Positions 31,192-39,128 of a stretch of DNA of 64,000 nucleotides are shown one piece after another (positions within the stretch are counted from its first letter, which is position 1; each line of letters opens with the position of its first letter). The DNA lies in IMG/VR virus record IMGVR_UViG_3300040781_000091, positions 1 through 64,000 of that record, one strand, 5' to 3'. Source of the stretch: a virus. The position numbers and the translations under genes are program-made. A model generated the notes under the pieces. The model made no database searches. It was not told where the DNA came from and saw only the letters and a program-made list of their open reading frames with translations.

Positions 31192-31679
31192 GATTCGTAC
31201 CAAGCTGAGTTCGACGGAGTTTCTCTTACTTCTACTTTACGACAACGAACACCATCATTCGGATAGTTGTCTGGTAGCCAGATTTCATTTAAATAGTCGT
31301 GTAAGAATTTAGCAAGGGCTTCACAGCCAGTAGCTTCTACTGCTACCATCTTTGCTAGTCCCTTGTTATGTAACATTTCAAATGTTGCAAACTCGGGGTC
31401 GTCTAAAGCAACTAACATCGTGTGATCAAATGTTTCTTTCAGGAACTCTTTAAATGTTCTTAAAGAACCGAAATCCACAACCCAGTTTCTTGCATCGAGT
31501 GTTTCGCACTCGAACTCAAACGTAAATCCTAGTGCATACCCATGAAGAGCACAGCACCCCGGTATCTCATCATGAGTATAGACACCGCTCGTCTTACCGC
31601 TTTTACGATCTGCGCGCCACTGTCTATAGCAAACTGCAAAGCCCTCCGAAGGACCGTAATGTTTCGTTGAGACATACAT
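31188..31679 (-). CDS. queD: 6-pyruvoyl/6-carboxy-tetrahydropterin synthase family (QueD-like)
   Basis: A 163-residue protein. CCALHGYALGFTFEFE corresponds to the C---HGH zinc/catalytic segment, with the last His as Tyr. LDARNWVVDFGSLRTFKEFL and FDHTMLVALDDPE match the family core, and ATGCEALA the later E. The usual first zinc histidine is not obvious: the place reads FAVCYRQWRAD. This variant type is, as I recall, found in Alphaproteobacteria and phages. With FolE upstream it would lead from GTP to carboxy-tetrahydropterin on the way to 7-deazaguanine compounds. Confidence 0.8.
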   Translation of the reverse strand: MYVSTKHYGPSEGFAVCYRQWRADRKSGKTSGVYTHDEIPGCCALHGYALGFTFEFECETLDARNWVVDFGSLRTFKEFLKETFDHTMLVALDDPEFATFEMLHNKGLAKMVAVEATGCEALAKFLHDYLNEIWLPDNYPNDGVRCRKVEVRETPSNSAWYES

Positions 31680-31680
31680 G

Positions 31681-32391
31681 TTACGCCCCCTTCGCGAGTG
31701 ACATAAATTCTGCGCGAGTTGCTGGATCGTCTTTAAATGCTCCGCCTAGTTTACTTGTAACAGTGTGTGAGTGGTAATCCTGGATACCACGATTCTTAAC
31801 ACAACCATGTTCAGCATCAATCAACACTGCTACGTTCTCAGTTTCGAGAATGAATTGCAAGGCGTGAAAGATCTGTCCAGTGAGACGCTCTTGTACTTGA
31901 GGACGTCTACAGAAATAATCAGTTACACGATTAAGCTTCGACAAACCGAGTACTTTCTCATTCGGAATATATGCAATTGTTGCACTGCCAGTAATAGGCT
32001 GAAAGTGGTGTTCACAAAATGAAGTTACGTTAATAGATTTCTCCATTACCATTTCGTCGTATTGCATTTTGTTATCTACCACAGTACACTTCGGAAAAGT
32101 ATCGGTATCTAAACCATAAAACAATTCTGCCACATACATTTTTGCAACACGATTAGGTGTGTCACACATACTGTCATCGCTCAGGTCTAGTCCCAGAACA
32201 GTCATGATATCTTTCATGTGAGTTTCGATTTGTGCGATTCTCTCTTTAACTGAGAGAGGTCGGTATTCTCCAACTGTACCGCTTATATGCACCTGGTCGG
32301 GCTTTGTCGGAGTATCCATTCCAATTGATTCTAAATATTTTTGAACTCTTAGACCGAGTTCGGGGTCGCACTTGCGTTTGTCTAAGGACAT
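31681..32391 (-). CDS. folE: GTP cyclohydrolase I
   Basis: A 236-residue enzyme that converts GTP to dihydroneopterin triphosphate. SFCEHHFQPITG and EHGCVKNRG give the zinc Cys-His-Cys set, and LGLSKLNRVTDYFCRRPQVQERLT (two blocks) is the family signature. The start is set by AGGAGG 9 bases before ATG 32391; the longer frame enters the leader. A late-type promoter and a leader hairpin precede it. queD follows at once, suggesting a deazapurine or pterin pathway. Confidence 0.95.
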   Translation of the reverse strand: MSLDKRKCDPELGLRVQKYLESIGMDTPTKPDQVHISGTVGEYRPLSVKERIAQIETHMKDIMTVLGLDLSDDSMCDTPNRVAKMYVAELFYGLDTDTFPKCTVVDNKMQYDEMVMEKSINVTSFCEHHFQPITGSATIAYIPNEKVLGLSKLNRVTDYFCRRPQVQERLTGQIFHALQFILETENVAVLIDAEHGCVKNRGIQDYHSHTVTSKLGGAFKDDPATRAEFMSLAKGA

Positions 32392-32429
32392 GTTTGATAA
32401 CCTCCTGTTATCGTTATTATTATTTTGAT

Positions 32430-32458
32430 ACGACACAAACCGCCTGCTTGTGTGTCGT
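32430..32458 (-). promoter_or_regulatory. Leader hairpin of folE
   Basis: Arms ACGACACA (32430-32437) and TGTGTCGT (32451-32458) with a 13-base loop, directly after a late-type promoter and about 40 bases before the folE ATG. It does not cover the AGGAGG site. I could not fit it to a known preQ1 riboswitch. Confidence 0.45.
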
Positions 32459-32461
32459 TTG

Positions 32462-32469
32462 TATTTATT
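32462..32469 (-). promoter_or_regulatory. Possible late promoter AATAAATA for folE
   Basis: Minus strand AATAAATA, one base from the late consensus, upstream of the folE leader hairpin. Confidence 0.35.
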
Positions 32470-32470
32470 A

Positions 32471-32803
32471 TTAATAGATGCCGTACCGAGCAGATAATGA
32501 ACTGAGCTCGGCTGTCGCTTCGTATGCATTTTTAGTTAACTTAGACAACACAGCGACAACTGTCTTTATTTCTTCTTGACGTTGATATTCGGCCGATTCT
32601 AGTTCTAATATTTTCGATTCAAGGAACTGCACATGACCGGCCAATGCTTCGACTATGTTTGTATGAGAAGTTGACCCTTCGCCCTTTAGGCGAGCAACTA
32701 CACGATGTTCTTCTGCTTCGGCTGATGCTGTTTTTGCTATACTCGAGTTCAAAATGTCGGACAATAACATTAGCTGTTTTTGTTCTTCGTCTGTTATCTT
32801 CAT
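32471..32803 (-). CDS. Helical coiled-coil protein
   Basis: A 110-residue, mainly helical protein (HVQFLESKILELESAEYQR; TVVAVLSKLTKNAYEATAE). It starts one base inside the stop of the upstream gene. Function unknown. Confidence 0.55.
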   Translation of the reverse strand: MKITDEEQKQLMLLSDILNSSIAKTASAEAEEHRVVARLKGEGSTSHTNIVEALAGHVQFLESKILELESAEYQRQEEIKTVVAVLSKLTKNAYEATAELSSLSARYGIY

Positions 32804-33006
32804 TATCGTTTTCCTTTTAGCTTGTCGACTACCATTTGTTGTCTAATCGTTTCCATATGCCTTGCATACTGCAACGCCTCTTCGCTTGTGCCGAATCTTG
32901 CAATTAACGAGTCGTCTTTATATTCTACAGAATAGGGATACCGAGTAAACTTCGACCGATATATCGTAGCAGTGGCATGTTTAGTCCACTCTGTTTTACT
33001 CATCAT
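32803..33006 (-). CDS. Hypothetical protein
   Basis: A 67-residue basic protein with TRYPYSVEYKDDSLIARFG followed by a helix (SEEALQYARHMETIRQQ). It overlaps the upstream gene by 11 bases. Function unknown. Confidence 0.5.
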   Translation of the reverse strand: MMSKTEWTKHATATIYRSKFTRYPYSVEYKDDSLIARFGTSEEALQYARHMETIRQQMVVDKLKGKR

Positions 33007-33220
33007 AGTCGGTTGCCCGATGCTCGAAAATTACATCAGTAGCACAATGCGAGGCAAAGATTCTTGCCTTTTCAAACGAGCTAAAACTTTTACGGGAACT
33101 GCTGTACGAAGACTCATCTAAGACTTCTGACCACCACTTGAACGGGCCGAATCCCCTCCTAATACTAACACGGTATGTGGATTTTTGTGAATCGAACCAA
33201 ACACGAGTTTTTATTGTCAT
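32996..33220 (-). CDS. Hypothetical protein
   Basis: A 74-residue protein starting MTIKTRVWFDSQKSTYRVS. GFGPFKWWSEVLDESS and FSSFEKARIFASHCA resemble a small beta-strand/helix fold, and the general layout is like the next gene (strands, then a SFEKA/SEEAL helix). Function unknown. Confidence 0.5.
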   Translation of the reverse strand: MTIKTRVWFDSQKSTYRVSIRRGFGPFKWWSEVLDESSYSSSRKSFSSFEKARIFASHCATDVIFEHRATDYDE

Positions 33221-33221
33221 A

Positions 33222-34082
33222 TTATACCGCCATCGGTGGTTTATTTTTGAGGTCAGGTAGAGGATCGTAGCACAGTAACTCGACGTCTGTCCCATATTCT
33301 AGACTCAACAAATCGTCGAATGTGTTTATCGGTCTATGTATTGCTAATATCGGCAGGTCGCCTGGTTCTCTCTGTATTTGTTCTTTGCACATTTCAATTT
33401 GATTTTGGTATATGTGTGCATCCCAGCCAAAGTAAACCAATTCGCCCGGTTCTAGTCCGAGATATTTTGCAAACAAGCAGTTAAGTAATGCATACGACAT
33501 AATGTTAAACGGAAGTCCAAACGGTATATCGTTTGAACGCATTATAAATGAACTGTTCAATTTATTATTAGCAGGATCGATTGTGTACATATGCATCAAG
33601 TGACACGGAGGCAACGGTGTTCCGGCTAGTTGCGTCGGGTTCCAGGCGCTAATTAAATGTCTGCGACTCGTAGGATTATTACGCATGTCGTCGAGCATGT
33701 CTCTTACTTGGTCAACACCATCGAACTTCCCTACGGTCCCGCCGAAGTTTCTCCATTGGTGCGAGTAGCCGGTTCCAATGCTGCCTTCCGGGAGGTGCTG
33801 GAGATTATGTTTGTCTAAAAATTCTCGAGTGGTGTTACCCTTCCATATAGGAATACCTTTCGCTTCGAGTATTTTTGTGTCTGTTTCTCCTCGTAAGAAA
33901 AACATCGTCTCCTCGAACGCAAACCTAAACGGTACACGTCTGGTTGTTAGGGCCGGAAAACCCTTGCTAAGATCCCAACGTAGTGTTGCACCATTAATAA
34001 ATCGAGAACCAATTCCCGTGCGGTCTGGGCGGTCGATGCCGTCGTCTAGAACCTGTCTAATTAGATCTAGATAATTTTTCAT
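33222..34082 (-). CDS. thyA: Thymidylate synthase (ThyA type)
   Basis: A 286-residue enzyme that methylates dUMP to dTMP with methylene-tetrahydrofolate. Catalytic C160 in PLPPCHLM. The R-S-x-D loop reads RSND (182-185). N193 in FGLPFNI is the residue that selects dUMP, so this is not a dCMP hydroxymethylase. HIYQNQ is also conserved. It supplies dTTP for replication together with NrdAB. Confidence 0.96.
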   Translation of the reverse strand: MKNYLDLIRQVLDDGIDRPDRTGIGSRFINGATLRWDLSKGFPALTTRRVPFRFAFEETMFFLRGETDTKILEAKGIPIWKGNTTREFLDKHNLQHLPEGSIGTGYSHQWRNFGGTVGKFDGVDQVRDMLDDMRNNPTSRRHLISAWNPTQLAGTPLPPCHLMHMYTIDPANNKLNSSFIMRSNDIPFGLPFNIMSYALLNCLFAKYLGLEPGELVYFGWDAHIYQNQIEMCKEQIQREPGDLPILAIHRPINTFDDLLSLEYGTDVELLCYDPLPDLKNKPPMAV

Positions 34083-34537
34083 TTGCGGGACATACGTCTT
34101 TGTCTAATCACCGGCATTTTCTGTATGCCGCTGGCGGCATGCACCGCGGCCCATTTTTCTTCTAGTTCGGCGAGATGATCATCGACTTCATCCAGCGGCT
34201 CATCTTTTAGTTTAGCAAGTACTCGTTTTACTCTTAAATTTTTGCGGCGGATAGTATATGCTATCCCCCATATAATTCCAACAATAGCAGTTGCTGGCCA
34301 CACTAAAGACAGAATCAATATACTACCAGTGTACAGAAGTACATCCGCAAATATTCCTGCAGGATGACTTCCGGTATTAAATAACCTGCCGTCGAGGACT
34401 ATGTTTGAGTCATCGAAATCATCAATAGGAACACACGTAGCATATTGTTTCAGGAGTTTACAAATCCTAACTACAGCATGGCCAATTAAAATTACAAATA
34501 GAACCGCCATAAATATAATAGCACCAAATTCATACAT
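34079..34537 (-). CDS. Two-helix membrane protein, possible holin
   Basis: A 152-residue protein starting MYEFGAIIFMAVLFVILIG (first membrane helix, ~4-24). A second long hydrophobic segment lies at ~64-92 (SILILSLVWPATAIVGIIWG). The last ~60 residues are charged and helical. The gene overlaps the SleB-like hydrolase upstream and thyA downstream. Position beside a lysin and the two helices suggest a holin; sequence alone does not prove it. Confidence 0.5.
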   Translation of the reverse strand: MYEFGAIIFMAVLFVILIGHAVVRICKLLKQYATCVPIDDFDDSNIVLDGRLFNTGSHPAGIFADVLLYTGSILILSLVWPATAIVGIIWGIAYTIRRKNLRVKRVLAKLKDEPLDEVDDHLAELEEKWAAVHAASGIQKMPVIRQRRMSRK

Positions 34538-35051
34538 CGTCTTGCTTCCTCTTTTTGCGATAAAACTTATGATTACCGTATGTTGTGGTATGTTGCAATC
34601 TATTAATCCATCCTGGTTGTGCAATGTCAGTATTGACAAAATGTGTGGCGCCATCGGTGTTATCGGCTGCAATTTCTGCCATGGTCATAAGTGCAATTAC
34701 TGCTGCGGTTTCAAACGCAGACACTTCCTGCACTATCTCTTTATTGCCCCGATATAATTTTATTTCATTCGGAATGTCGTCGCAATACCAAGAAAACTGA
34801 CAAACGTATCCATTGTCTACTTTTTTAACCTGTCTGACAACATCACAAATTGTGTCAGGATATCTTTTAGAATCAACACGTTGCAATGTCGTGTGTGCTA
34901 CTGCAAATTGCCCAGCAACGGGCTCGCCCCTAGATTCATAATAAACATTCTTAGCAAGACAAAATGCCTCTTCGAGATCAATATTAGAGGCCTCGATGCC
35001 TAATGCATTGTTCTGCAAAATTGTCAGTAGTATGAGTTTAGCAGTAATCAT
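34530..35051 (-). CDS. Cell-wall hydrolase, SleB/CwlJ family (lysin candidate)
   Basis: A 173-residue protein. After a hydrophobic N-terminus (KLILLTILQ) that may act as a signal or anchor, it has CLAKNVYYESRGEP with the family glutamate, GQFAVAHTTLQRV, YPDTICDVVRQ and CQFSWYCD. SleB proteins cut peptidoglycan glycan strands. It is followed by a membrane protein, so the two may form the lysis module. A TATTAT element ends 6 bases before the ATG. Confidence 0.82.
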   Translation of the reverse strand: MITAKLILLTILQNNALGIEASNIDLEEAFCLAKNVYYESRGEPVAGQFAVAHTTLQRVDSKRYPDTICDVVRQVKKVDNGYVCQFSWYCDDIPNEIKLYRGNKEIVQEVSAFETAAVIALMTMAEIAADNTDGATHFVNTDIAQPGWINRLQHTTTYGNHKFYRKKRKQDDV

Positions 35052-35082
35052 GCAATCATAATAACAGGATACTAGAAAAGAA

Positions 35083-35436
35083 TCAAGTGAAATCTATTAT
35101 CACTACTGTCTTGTCTTGCTTCTTTGCGTGGTTGATAGAGTTTAATGTGCCTCTGCTTTTGCCGTCCCAAAATGCAACTAACTCGTCACACTCGTCGACT
35201 ATCTGTTTGTTCCTGATAAACCCTGCGGCCTTGCCGTGTGTGTCCCAGTCAGCCGGAAAAACTTGTAGGTCTAAGTCGCGATCAACTGCATATTTTTCTG
35301 CTAGACGATCCGCGCCGCGGGCGCCGCCTGAGATAATCTTAATATTATTGTCGTATTCGATGCAATACTCGTCGAGGACAAAGGAAAGCAGGTCATAATC
35401 ACCGAACGACCTACTACCAATTACAGCTAGCTTCAA
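35083..35436 (-). CDS. SLOG-superfamily nucleotide-binding protein (DUF2493/YspA-like)
   Basis: A 117-residue Rossmann-type protein. KLAVIGSRSFGDY at the N-terminus, IISGGARGADRLAEKYA and ELVAFWDGKSRGTLNSI match the SLOG pattern, in which G-S-R and G-G-A-x-G-A bind a nucleotide-like ligand. The start is a TTG in a TTGA overlap with the phosphoesterase stop. SLOG proteins often sense or process nucleotide signals. Function in phage unknown. Confidence 0.75.
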   Translation of the reverse strand: MKLAVIGSRSFGDYDLLSFVLDEYCIEYDNNIKIISGGARGADRLAEKYAVDRDLDLQVFPADWDTHGKAAGFIRNKQIVDECDELVAFWDGKSRGTLNSINHAKKQDKTVVIIDFT

Positions 35437-36194
35437 ATATCTAACCAGAAGTTGTGATCGAAACCGAGGTCCTTTTCGTATCCGACATAACCTCGTTGGT
35501 TGGTAACGACATGGGTGTCTCCGAGGAAAGTATTTACAGGACGATGCGTGTGACCAAACAACCAATAATCAATTTTGTAATTGTTGAACAACTCGTCGCA
35601 GTTAGCATGGAAGTACGGATTCACGCTAGAACCTGCAAATTCATCGCACACCAACGATGGAGACGGCGAAAAGTGCGTTACTACTACCGTCTTTCCGTCG
35701 AATTCAGTATCGAGTTCTTTCTTTAAGTAATACATAGCATTAGAGAAGAATGCAACAGTGTCCTCGGGACGGAGTTTTCGATAATTTTCTCCGAGCTTTA
35801 TCTTTACAACACGATAATCGTTAATATTTTTGGCTGCCTGCATAGCAAACCAATCACGGTTGTTCATATCCGACCAAAGCGTAGTTCCAAGAAATCTTAC
35901 ATCGTCGACAATAAGCGTTTCATTATGGAGCACATGCAAGTTATCTATCCTTGCTTCGATATCTTTCCACTGCTGTATTACTTTAAAATACTCGCCGTGA
36001 TAAAACTCGTGATTACCTAATACATAAATTACCTTCCGAAACTGCTTGCAGCAACGTTCGACAAAAATCTCAGCACGAATTTGCTCAGCAATGTCGCCGG
36101 CAAGCACCAGAACACTATCGGCATCACCCGGAAGGGGGTTGATGTGATAGTCGCCTAGTTCTAAATGTAAATCACTGTATAATCTAATCTTCAT
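35433..36194 (-). CDS. Calcineurin-like metallophosphoesterase
   Basis: A 253-residue protein. Metal motifs: SDLHLE (D8, H10), LAGDI, LGNHEFYHG, VVTHFSPSP and FGHTH. These form the two-metal site of the family, which hydrolyses phosphodiesters or phosphomonoesters. It starts MKIRLYSDLHL within the end of the upstream gene. It is coupled to the SLOG gene, so the two may act on the same nucleotide (inference). Confidence 0.9.
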   Translation of the reverse strand: MKIRLYSDLHLELGDYHINPLPGDADSVLVLAGDIAEQIRAEIFVERCCKQFRKVIYVLGNHEFYHGEYFKVIQQWKDIEARIDNLHVLHNETLIVDDVRFLGTTLWSDMNNRDWFAMQAAKNINDYRVVKIKLGENYRKLRPEDTVAFFSNAMYYLKKELDTEFDGKTVVVTHFSPSPSLVCDEFAGSSVNPYFHANCDELFNNYKIDYWLFGHTHRPVNTFLGDTHVVTNQRGYVGYEKDLGFDHNFWLDI

Positions 36195-36582
36195 TTGTCG
36201 GCCAATCCACCGGGTACCATCCCATATCATTTAAAGTTCTTAATACCCTAGGCGAAACATTTCCTTCTCGTCCGGCACAATACCAATCTAGGTATTCTTC
36301 TTCTGCGTGGACGCCTGCATTATTGCGTAAGGTTGCGACTATATGCCCTGATCCTCGCCACGACGTAGACCAACAGTCTTTACGCCAATTGAAATCCTCG
36401 GGCACAGAGTATTTGAGTCTATGCAATACACGCTCATCTTCGGACTCTGGCAACTTATACCACATCATATTACACAATGCAGCATATAGTTCTTCAGCAA
36501 AATCCTTGTCTAGAACAAGAGTGGCGATCTTTTTAGAGGAAATCAGCTCATCCTCTAAGTTATATTTGTAAATTTCTTCCAT
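36184..36582 (-). CDS. Hypothetical protein, apparently leaderless
   Basis: A 132-residue protein beginning MEEIYKYNLEDELIS, with RKDCWSTSWRGSGHIVATL and EEYLDWYCAGREGN stretches. No function recognised. TATAAT ends 5 bases before its ATG and no SD is present. Confidence 0.6.
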   Translation of the reverse strand: MEEIYKYNLEDELISSKKIATLVLDKDFAEELYAALCNMMWYKLPESEDERVLHRLKYSVPEDFNWRKDCWSTSWRGSGHIVATLRNNAGVHAEEEYLDWYCAGREGNVSPRVLRTLNDMGWYPVDWPTNED

Positions 36583-36587
36583 GTGGT

Positions 36588-36616
36588 ATTATAACAAACT
36601 ATCAAGTCGTGGTCAA
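36588..36616 (-). promoter_or_regulatory. Sigma70-type promoter, leaderless layout
   Basis: Minus strand TTGACC (36616-36611), 17-bp spacer ending TTTGT, TATAAT (36593-36588). The ATG follows at 36582, so initiation 6-7 bases downstream falls on the start codon. Confidence 0.65.
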
Positions 36617-37392
36617 GTCCAGAGTGAGTGACGAATTTTAATAAGGCGGATCAAGTTTTCGTCGTCTTCGCGGCCCCACGCCTCTTCCTGGACGCGCACT
36701 GCATCGGCCCAGTCCTTTCTAGCTTTATATGCATTAGGATGATCTCGTTTAAATCTGTCAGACATTGTATACAAAATGCCATATTTACTTACACCATCGA
36801 ATTCATCTTCCGGTAGAGGAAGTTCTTCCCGGGCCGGACGAATATCTTTCCACCAAAGATACAGATCGAGTACTTCTCTAGCGACTCGTGCCTGGTGATC
36901 ACTGCGTTCGTGATCATCTAGCTCGGGATCGTCTAAAGTGATTTCCCAGTTTAGATGCTCTATTCCTAATTCACGGCTACGGAAAGTAATATTATTCCAC
37001 GTCCGACGAAAAGGAATGTACCTTTTTAGATGACGAAACGGTGCATTGTCCTCTCGTTCGTTGCTTCCCTTTTGCATCCATGCCTTTTCGATCTCAACAA
37101 AATCAACTAATAGCTGAAAGTTAGCATGAAGCATTTTAGTTTCTAACTCATAATATCCGGGTTTCAATCCGGTGTGAATTACATGATATCGGACAATGCG
37201 ATATCGAACCCAATCTACTATGTTAGTGTATTTCCACGAAACTCTTTTCCAAGAAACATAAGGCAACTTGTGCGTCAAGAAATAACGAACGGGTGCATTA
37301 CTTTTGAATTGGACCTCGAAGTCGACCCATTCGTCGGCTGTGCCTGCAGCGGGCGGGTTATACTTCATCCAACGTTTGAGTTTCGTGTACAT
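36613..37392 (-). CDS. Hypothetical protein
   Basis: A 259-residue protein rich in Trp, Tyr and Arg (VSWKRVSWKYTNIVDWVRY; REVLDLYLWWKDIRP). The C-terminal part is a charged helix (DWADAVRVQEEAWGREDDE). I recall proteins of this general type in large phages, without function. No catalytic site recognised. Confidence 0.6.
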   Translation of the reverse strand: MYTKLKRWMKYNPPAAGTADEWVDFEVQFKSNAPVRYFLTHKLPYVSWKRVSWKYTNIVDWVRYRIVRYHVIHTGLKPGYYELETKMLHANFQLLVDFVEIEKAWMQKGSNEREDNAPFRHLKRYIPFRRTWNNITFRSRELGIEHLNWEITLDDPELDDHERSDHQARVAREVLDLYLWWKDIRPAREELPLPEDEFDGVSKYGILYTMSDRFKRDHPNAYKARKDWADAVRVQEEAWGREDDENLIRLIKIRHSLWT

Positions 37393-37398
37393 CGCGCA

Positions 37399-37605
37399 TT
37401 ATTTCCCTTCGGTAGATTGCGATACAAATCCATTAAGTTTTTCTGCTTCTGCAAGCACTTCGTCTGTGGTTGGTGCCTTTGTTATTAGTGCAGTAGGAGC
37501 AACGGCTTCTGCTGCACACTCTGCCTCTTTTTGTCCTCTAACAATTCTATATGCTAGTTCAAGCAAATCTAAACGTATTTCGTACGGTGTCTTTCCGTTT
37601 TTCAT
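37399..37605 (-). CDS. Small conserved phage protein
   Basis: A 68-residue protein beginning MKNGKTPYEIRLDLLELAY, with an Ala-rich middle. Similar GKTPYEIRL(D/E)LL openings occur in marine T4-like phage hypotheticals (from memory). Function unknown. An AT-rich promoter-like inverted repeat lies upstream. Confidence 0.55.
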   Translation of the reverse strand: MKNGKTPYEIRLDLLELAYRIVRGQKEAECAAEAVAPTALITKAPTTDEVLAEAEKLNGFVSQSTEGK

Positions 37606-37636
37606 TATTATTATTCCGTATATATTGTGATTGTGT

Positions 37637-37670
37637 TTGCAATTATATATTTAAATTATATAAATTGCAA
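37637..37670 (-). promoter_or_regulatory. AT-rich inverted repeat with promoter-like elements
   Basis: TTGCAATTATATA and TATATAAATTGCAA form an imperfect palindrome. On the minus strand TTGCAA and TATAAT are 17 bp apart, giving a weak sigma70-type promoter for 37605. Confidence 0.35.
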
Positions 37671-37674
37671 GTGT

Positions 37675-37992
37675 TTATGCAATTATCTTTTTAGGTTGTG
37701 GTACTACAAGATCAGATGTTGCAGATGCATATGCAGACTTAACATCTTTTTCTGGTGCGAAGTGCCCGGAGATTCCCGAACGGTATAGAACTACATCTGT
37801 TTTTGGCTCTGCCATCATCATCATCGGACCAAATGCTACTCCTTCTGGAGTCTGCATTAATTGCAAAGGCGCATGAACTACGACCTCCGTGTCGCTGACA
37901 GAAAGCACCTTGCAAATAATTTCTCTACCCGAATTCAATAAAAGGCATACTGTTTCGTTTTCTTTTAACTGTGGTGTGTTTTGTATTAACAT
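37675..37992 (-). CDS. Sm/Lsm-like small protein
   Basis: A 105-residue protein. ETVCLLLNSGREIICKVLSV followed by EVVVHAPLQLMQ looks like the Sm1 strands (L-N-x-G--I-G-x-(L/V)), and TDVVLYRSGISGHFAPEKDV follows. Related small proteins are common beside nrd genes of T4-like phages in my recollection. It may assemble into a ring. It overlaps the nrdB stop by one base. Confidence 0.45.
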   Translation of the reverse strand: MLIQNTPQLKENETVCLLLNSGREIICKVLSVSDTEVVVHAPLQLMQTPEGVAFGPMMMMAEPKTDVVLYRSGISGHFAPEKDVKSAYASATSDLVVPQPKKIIA

Positions 37993-39128
37993 TATAATTT
38001 TAATCCTGCAAATGTATCGCTACCGATATCGTTATTGATACCCCCGATGAGGTATGATGTGATCTCTTCTTCCTGTGGTGCTACTTGTGTATCTTTTGAA
38101 CTTACCCAGTGCTCTGTCCAGGGCAAGGGGTTAGAGGGCTGATTATACGGTCCCTTTAGCCCTAATGTTCTCATGCGCTTATTAGCGATAAACTGAACAT
38201 ATTCTTTTAGGATATCTGCGTTTAATCCTACAATCGAACCCTTACTAAACAGATACTCTGCCCACTGTTCTTCTTGCAGTACTGCGTCAGCGAACATGTC
38301 ATAAACTTGCGGTTCACATTCTGCTGCAATTTGTGCCATCAGCGGACCTTCGCTACCATCTCTCCACTTCTTCAAAATATGCGAAGTAATGGCTAGGTGT
38401 AAATTCTCGTCCCGGCAGATCATTTTAATGATCTTTGCAGACTTTTCCATGATGTGCATCGACTCAGCGAACGCCCAGGTACATGCAAAGCTCACATAGA
38501 ATCGAACACCCTCTAATATATTAATTGCAACCATCAATAGATACAATTTTGTCTTTAGCTCGTGTTCGTCGACTACAATAGTATCTCCGTTTACTTTGTG
38601 AGTTCCGAATCCTAACATATTATACCAATTAGCATACTCGATAAAGTCGTCGTAATACTTTGTGACTGCTTGGGCTCGTTCGATAATCGGCTCTATGTCT
38701 AATATGCCGTCTAGCATCTTACTAGGATCATTATAAATTCCACGAATAATGTGCGTGTACGAACGAGAATGAATTGTTTCTACAAAGCTCCAGGTTTCGA
38801 TTAATGTTTCTAGCTCCGGCAAGGAACAATGCGGCAACAGTGCAACACTCGGTGCTCTGCCCTGAACACTGTCTAACAATATCTGGTAATACAGATTGCT
38901 AGTAAATATGTGCTGGCCACCTTCCGACAATTGCTTATGGAAGTTTGCAGCATCCTGATTCATTGAAATTTCCTCAGGTACCCAGAAGAAGCTCATTTGC
39001 TTGCGTATTTGCTTCTCAAAGAAGTCATATTTCTGTTTATCGTATCTAGCTACGTTAACGGGTGCCCCGAAGAACATCGGCTCTTTAGTTGCGTCATTTT
39101 TGGCTAAATTAAACGTCTTAAACTTCAT
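37992..39128 (-). CDS. nrdB: Ribonucleotide reductase class Ia, beta subunit
   Basis: A 378-residue ferritin-like protein that carries the di-iron/tyrosyl radical. ETIHSRSYTHI holds metal E and H and the radical tyrosine; DENLHLAITSHIL holds the second E--H pair. The start overlaps the nrdA stop as ATGA. With nrdA it makes dNDPs for replication. Confidence 0.96.
   Translation of the reverse strand: MKFKTFNLAKNDATKEPMFFGAPVNVARYDKQKYDFFEKQIRKQMSFFWVPEEISMNQDAANFHKQLSEGGQHIFTSNLYYQILLDSVQGRAPSVALLPHCSLPELETLIETWSFVETIHSRSYTHIIRGIYNDPSKMLDGILDIEPIIERAQAVTKYYDDFIEYANWYNMLGFGTHKVNGDTIVVDEHELKTKLYLLMVAINILEGVRFYVSFACTWAFAESMHIMEKSAKIIKMICRDENLHLAITSHILKKWRDGSEGPLMAQIAAECEPQVYDMFADAVLQEEQWAEYLFSKGSIVGLNADILKEYVQFIANKRMRTLGLKGPYNQPSNPLPWTEHWVSSKDTQVAPQEEEITSYLIGGINNDIGSDTFAGLKL

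Noticed and set aside
32392-32470. preQ1 riboswitch before folE
   Set aside because: Only a simple hairpin is visible; I could not fit the conserved A-rich tail and pseudoknot of known preQ1 classes.
33222-34082. dCMP hydroxymethylase instead of thymidylate synthase
   Set aside because: The residue that selects dUMP (N193 in FGLPFNI) is Asn, as in thymidylate synthases, not Asp.
35058-35086. Strong sigma70 promoter for the SleB-like gene
   Set aside because: TTGATT-17-TATTAT is a poor match and was kept only as supporting example of the leaderless layout, not as a promoter call.
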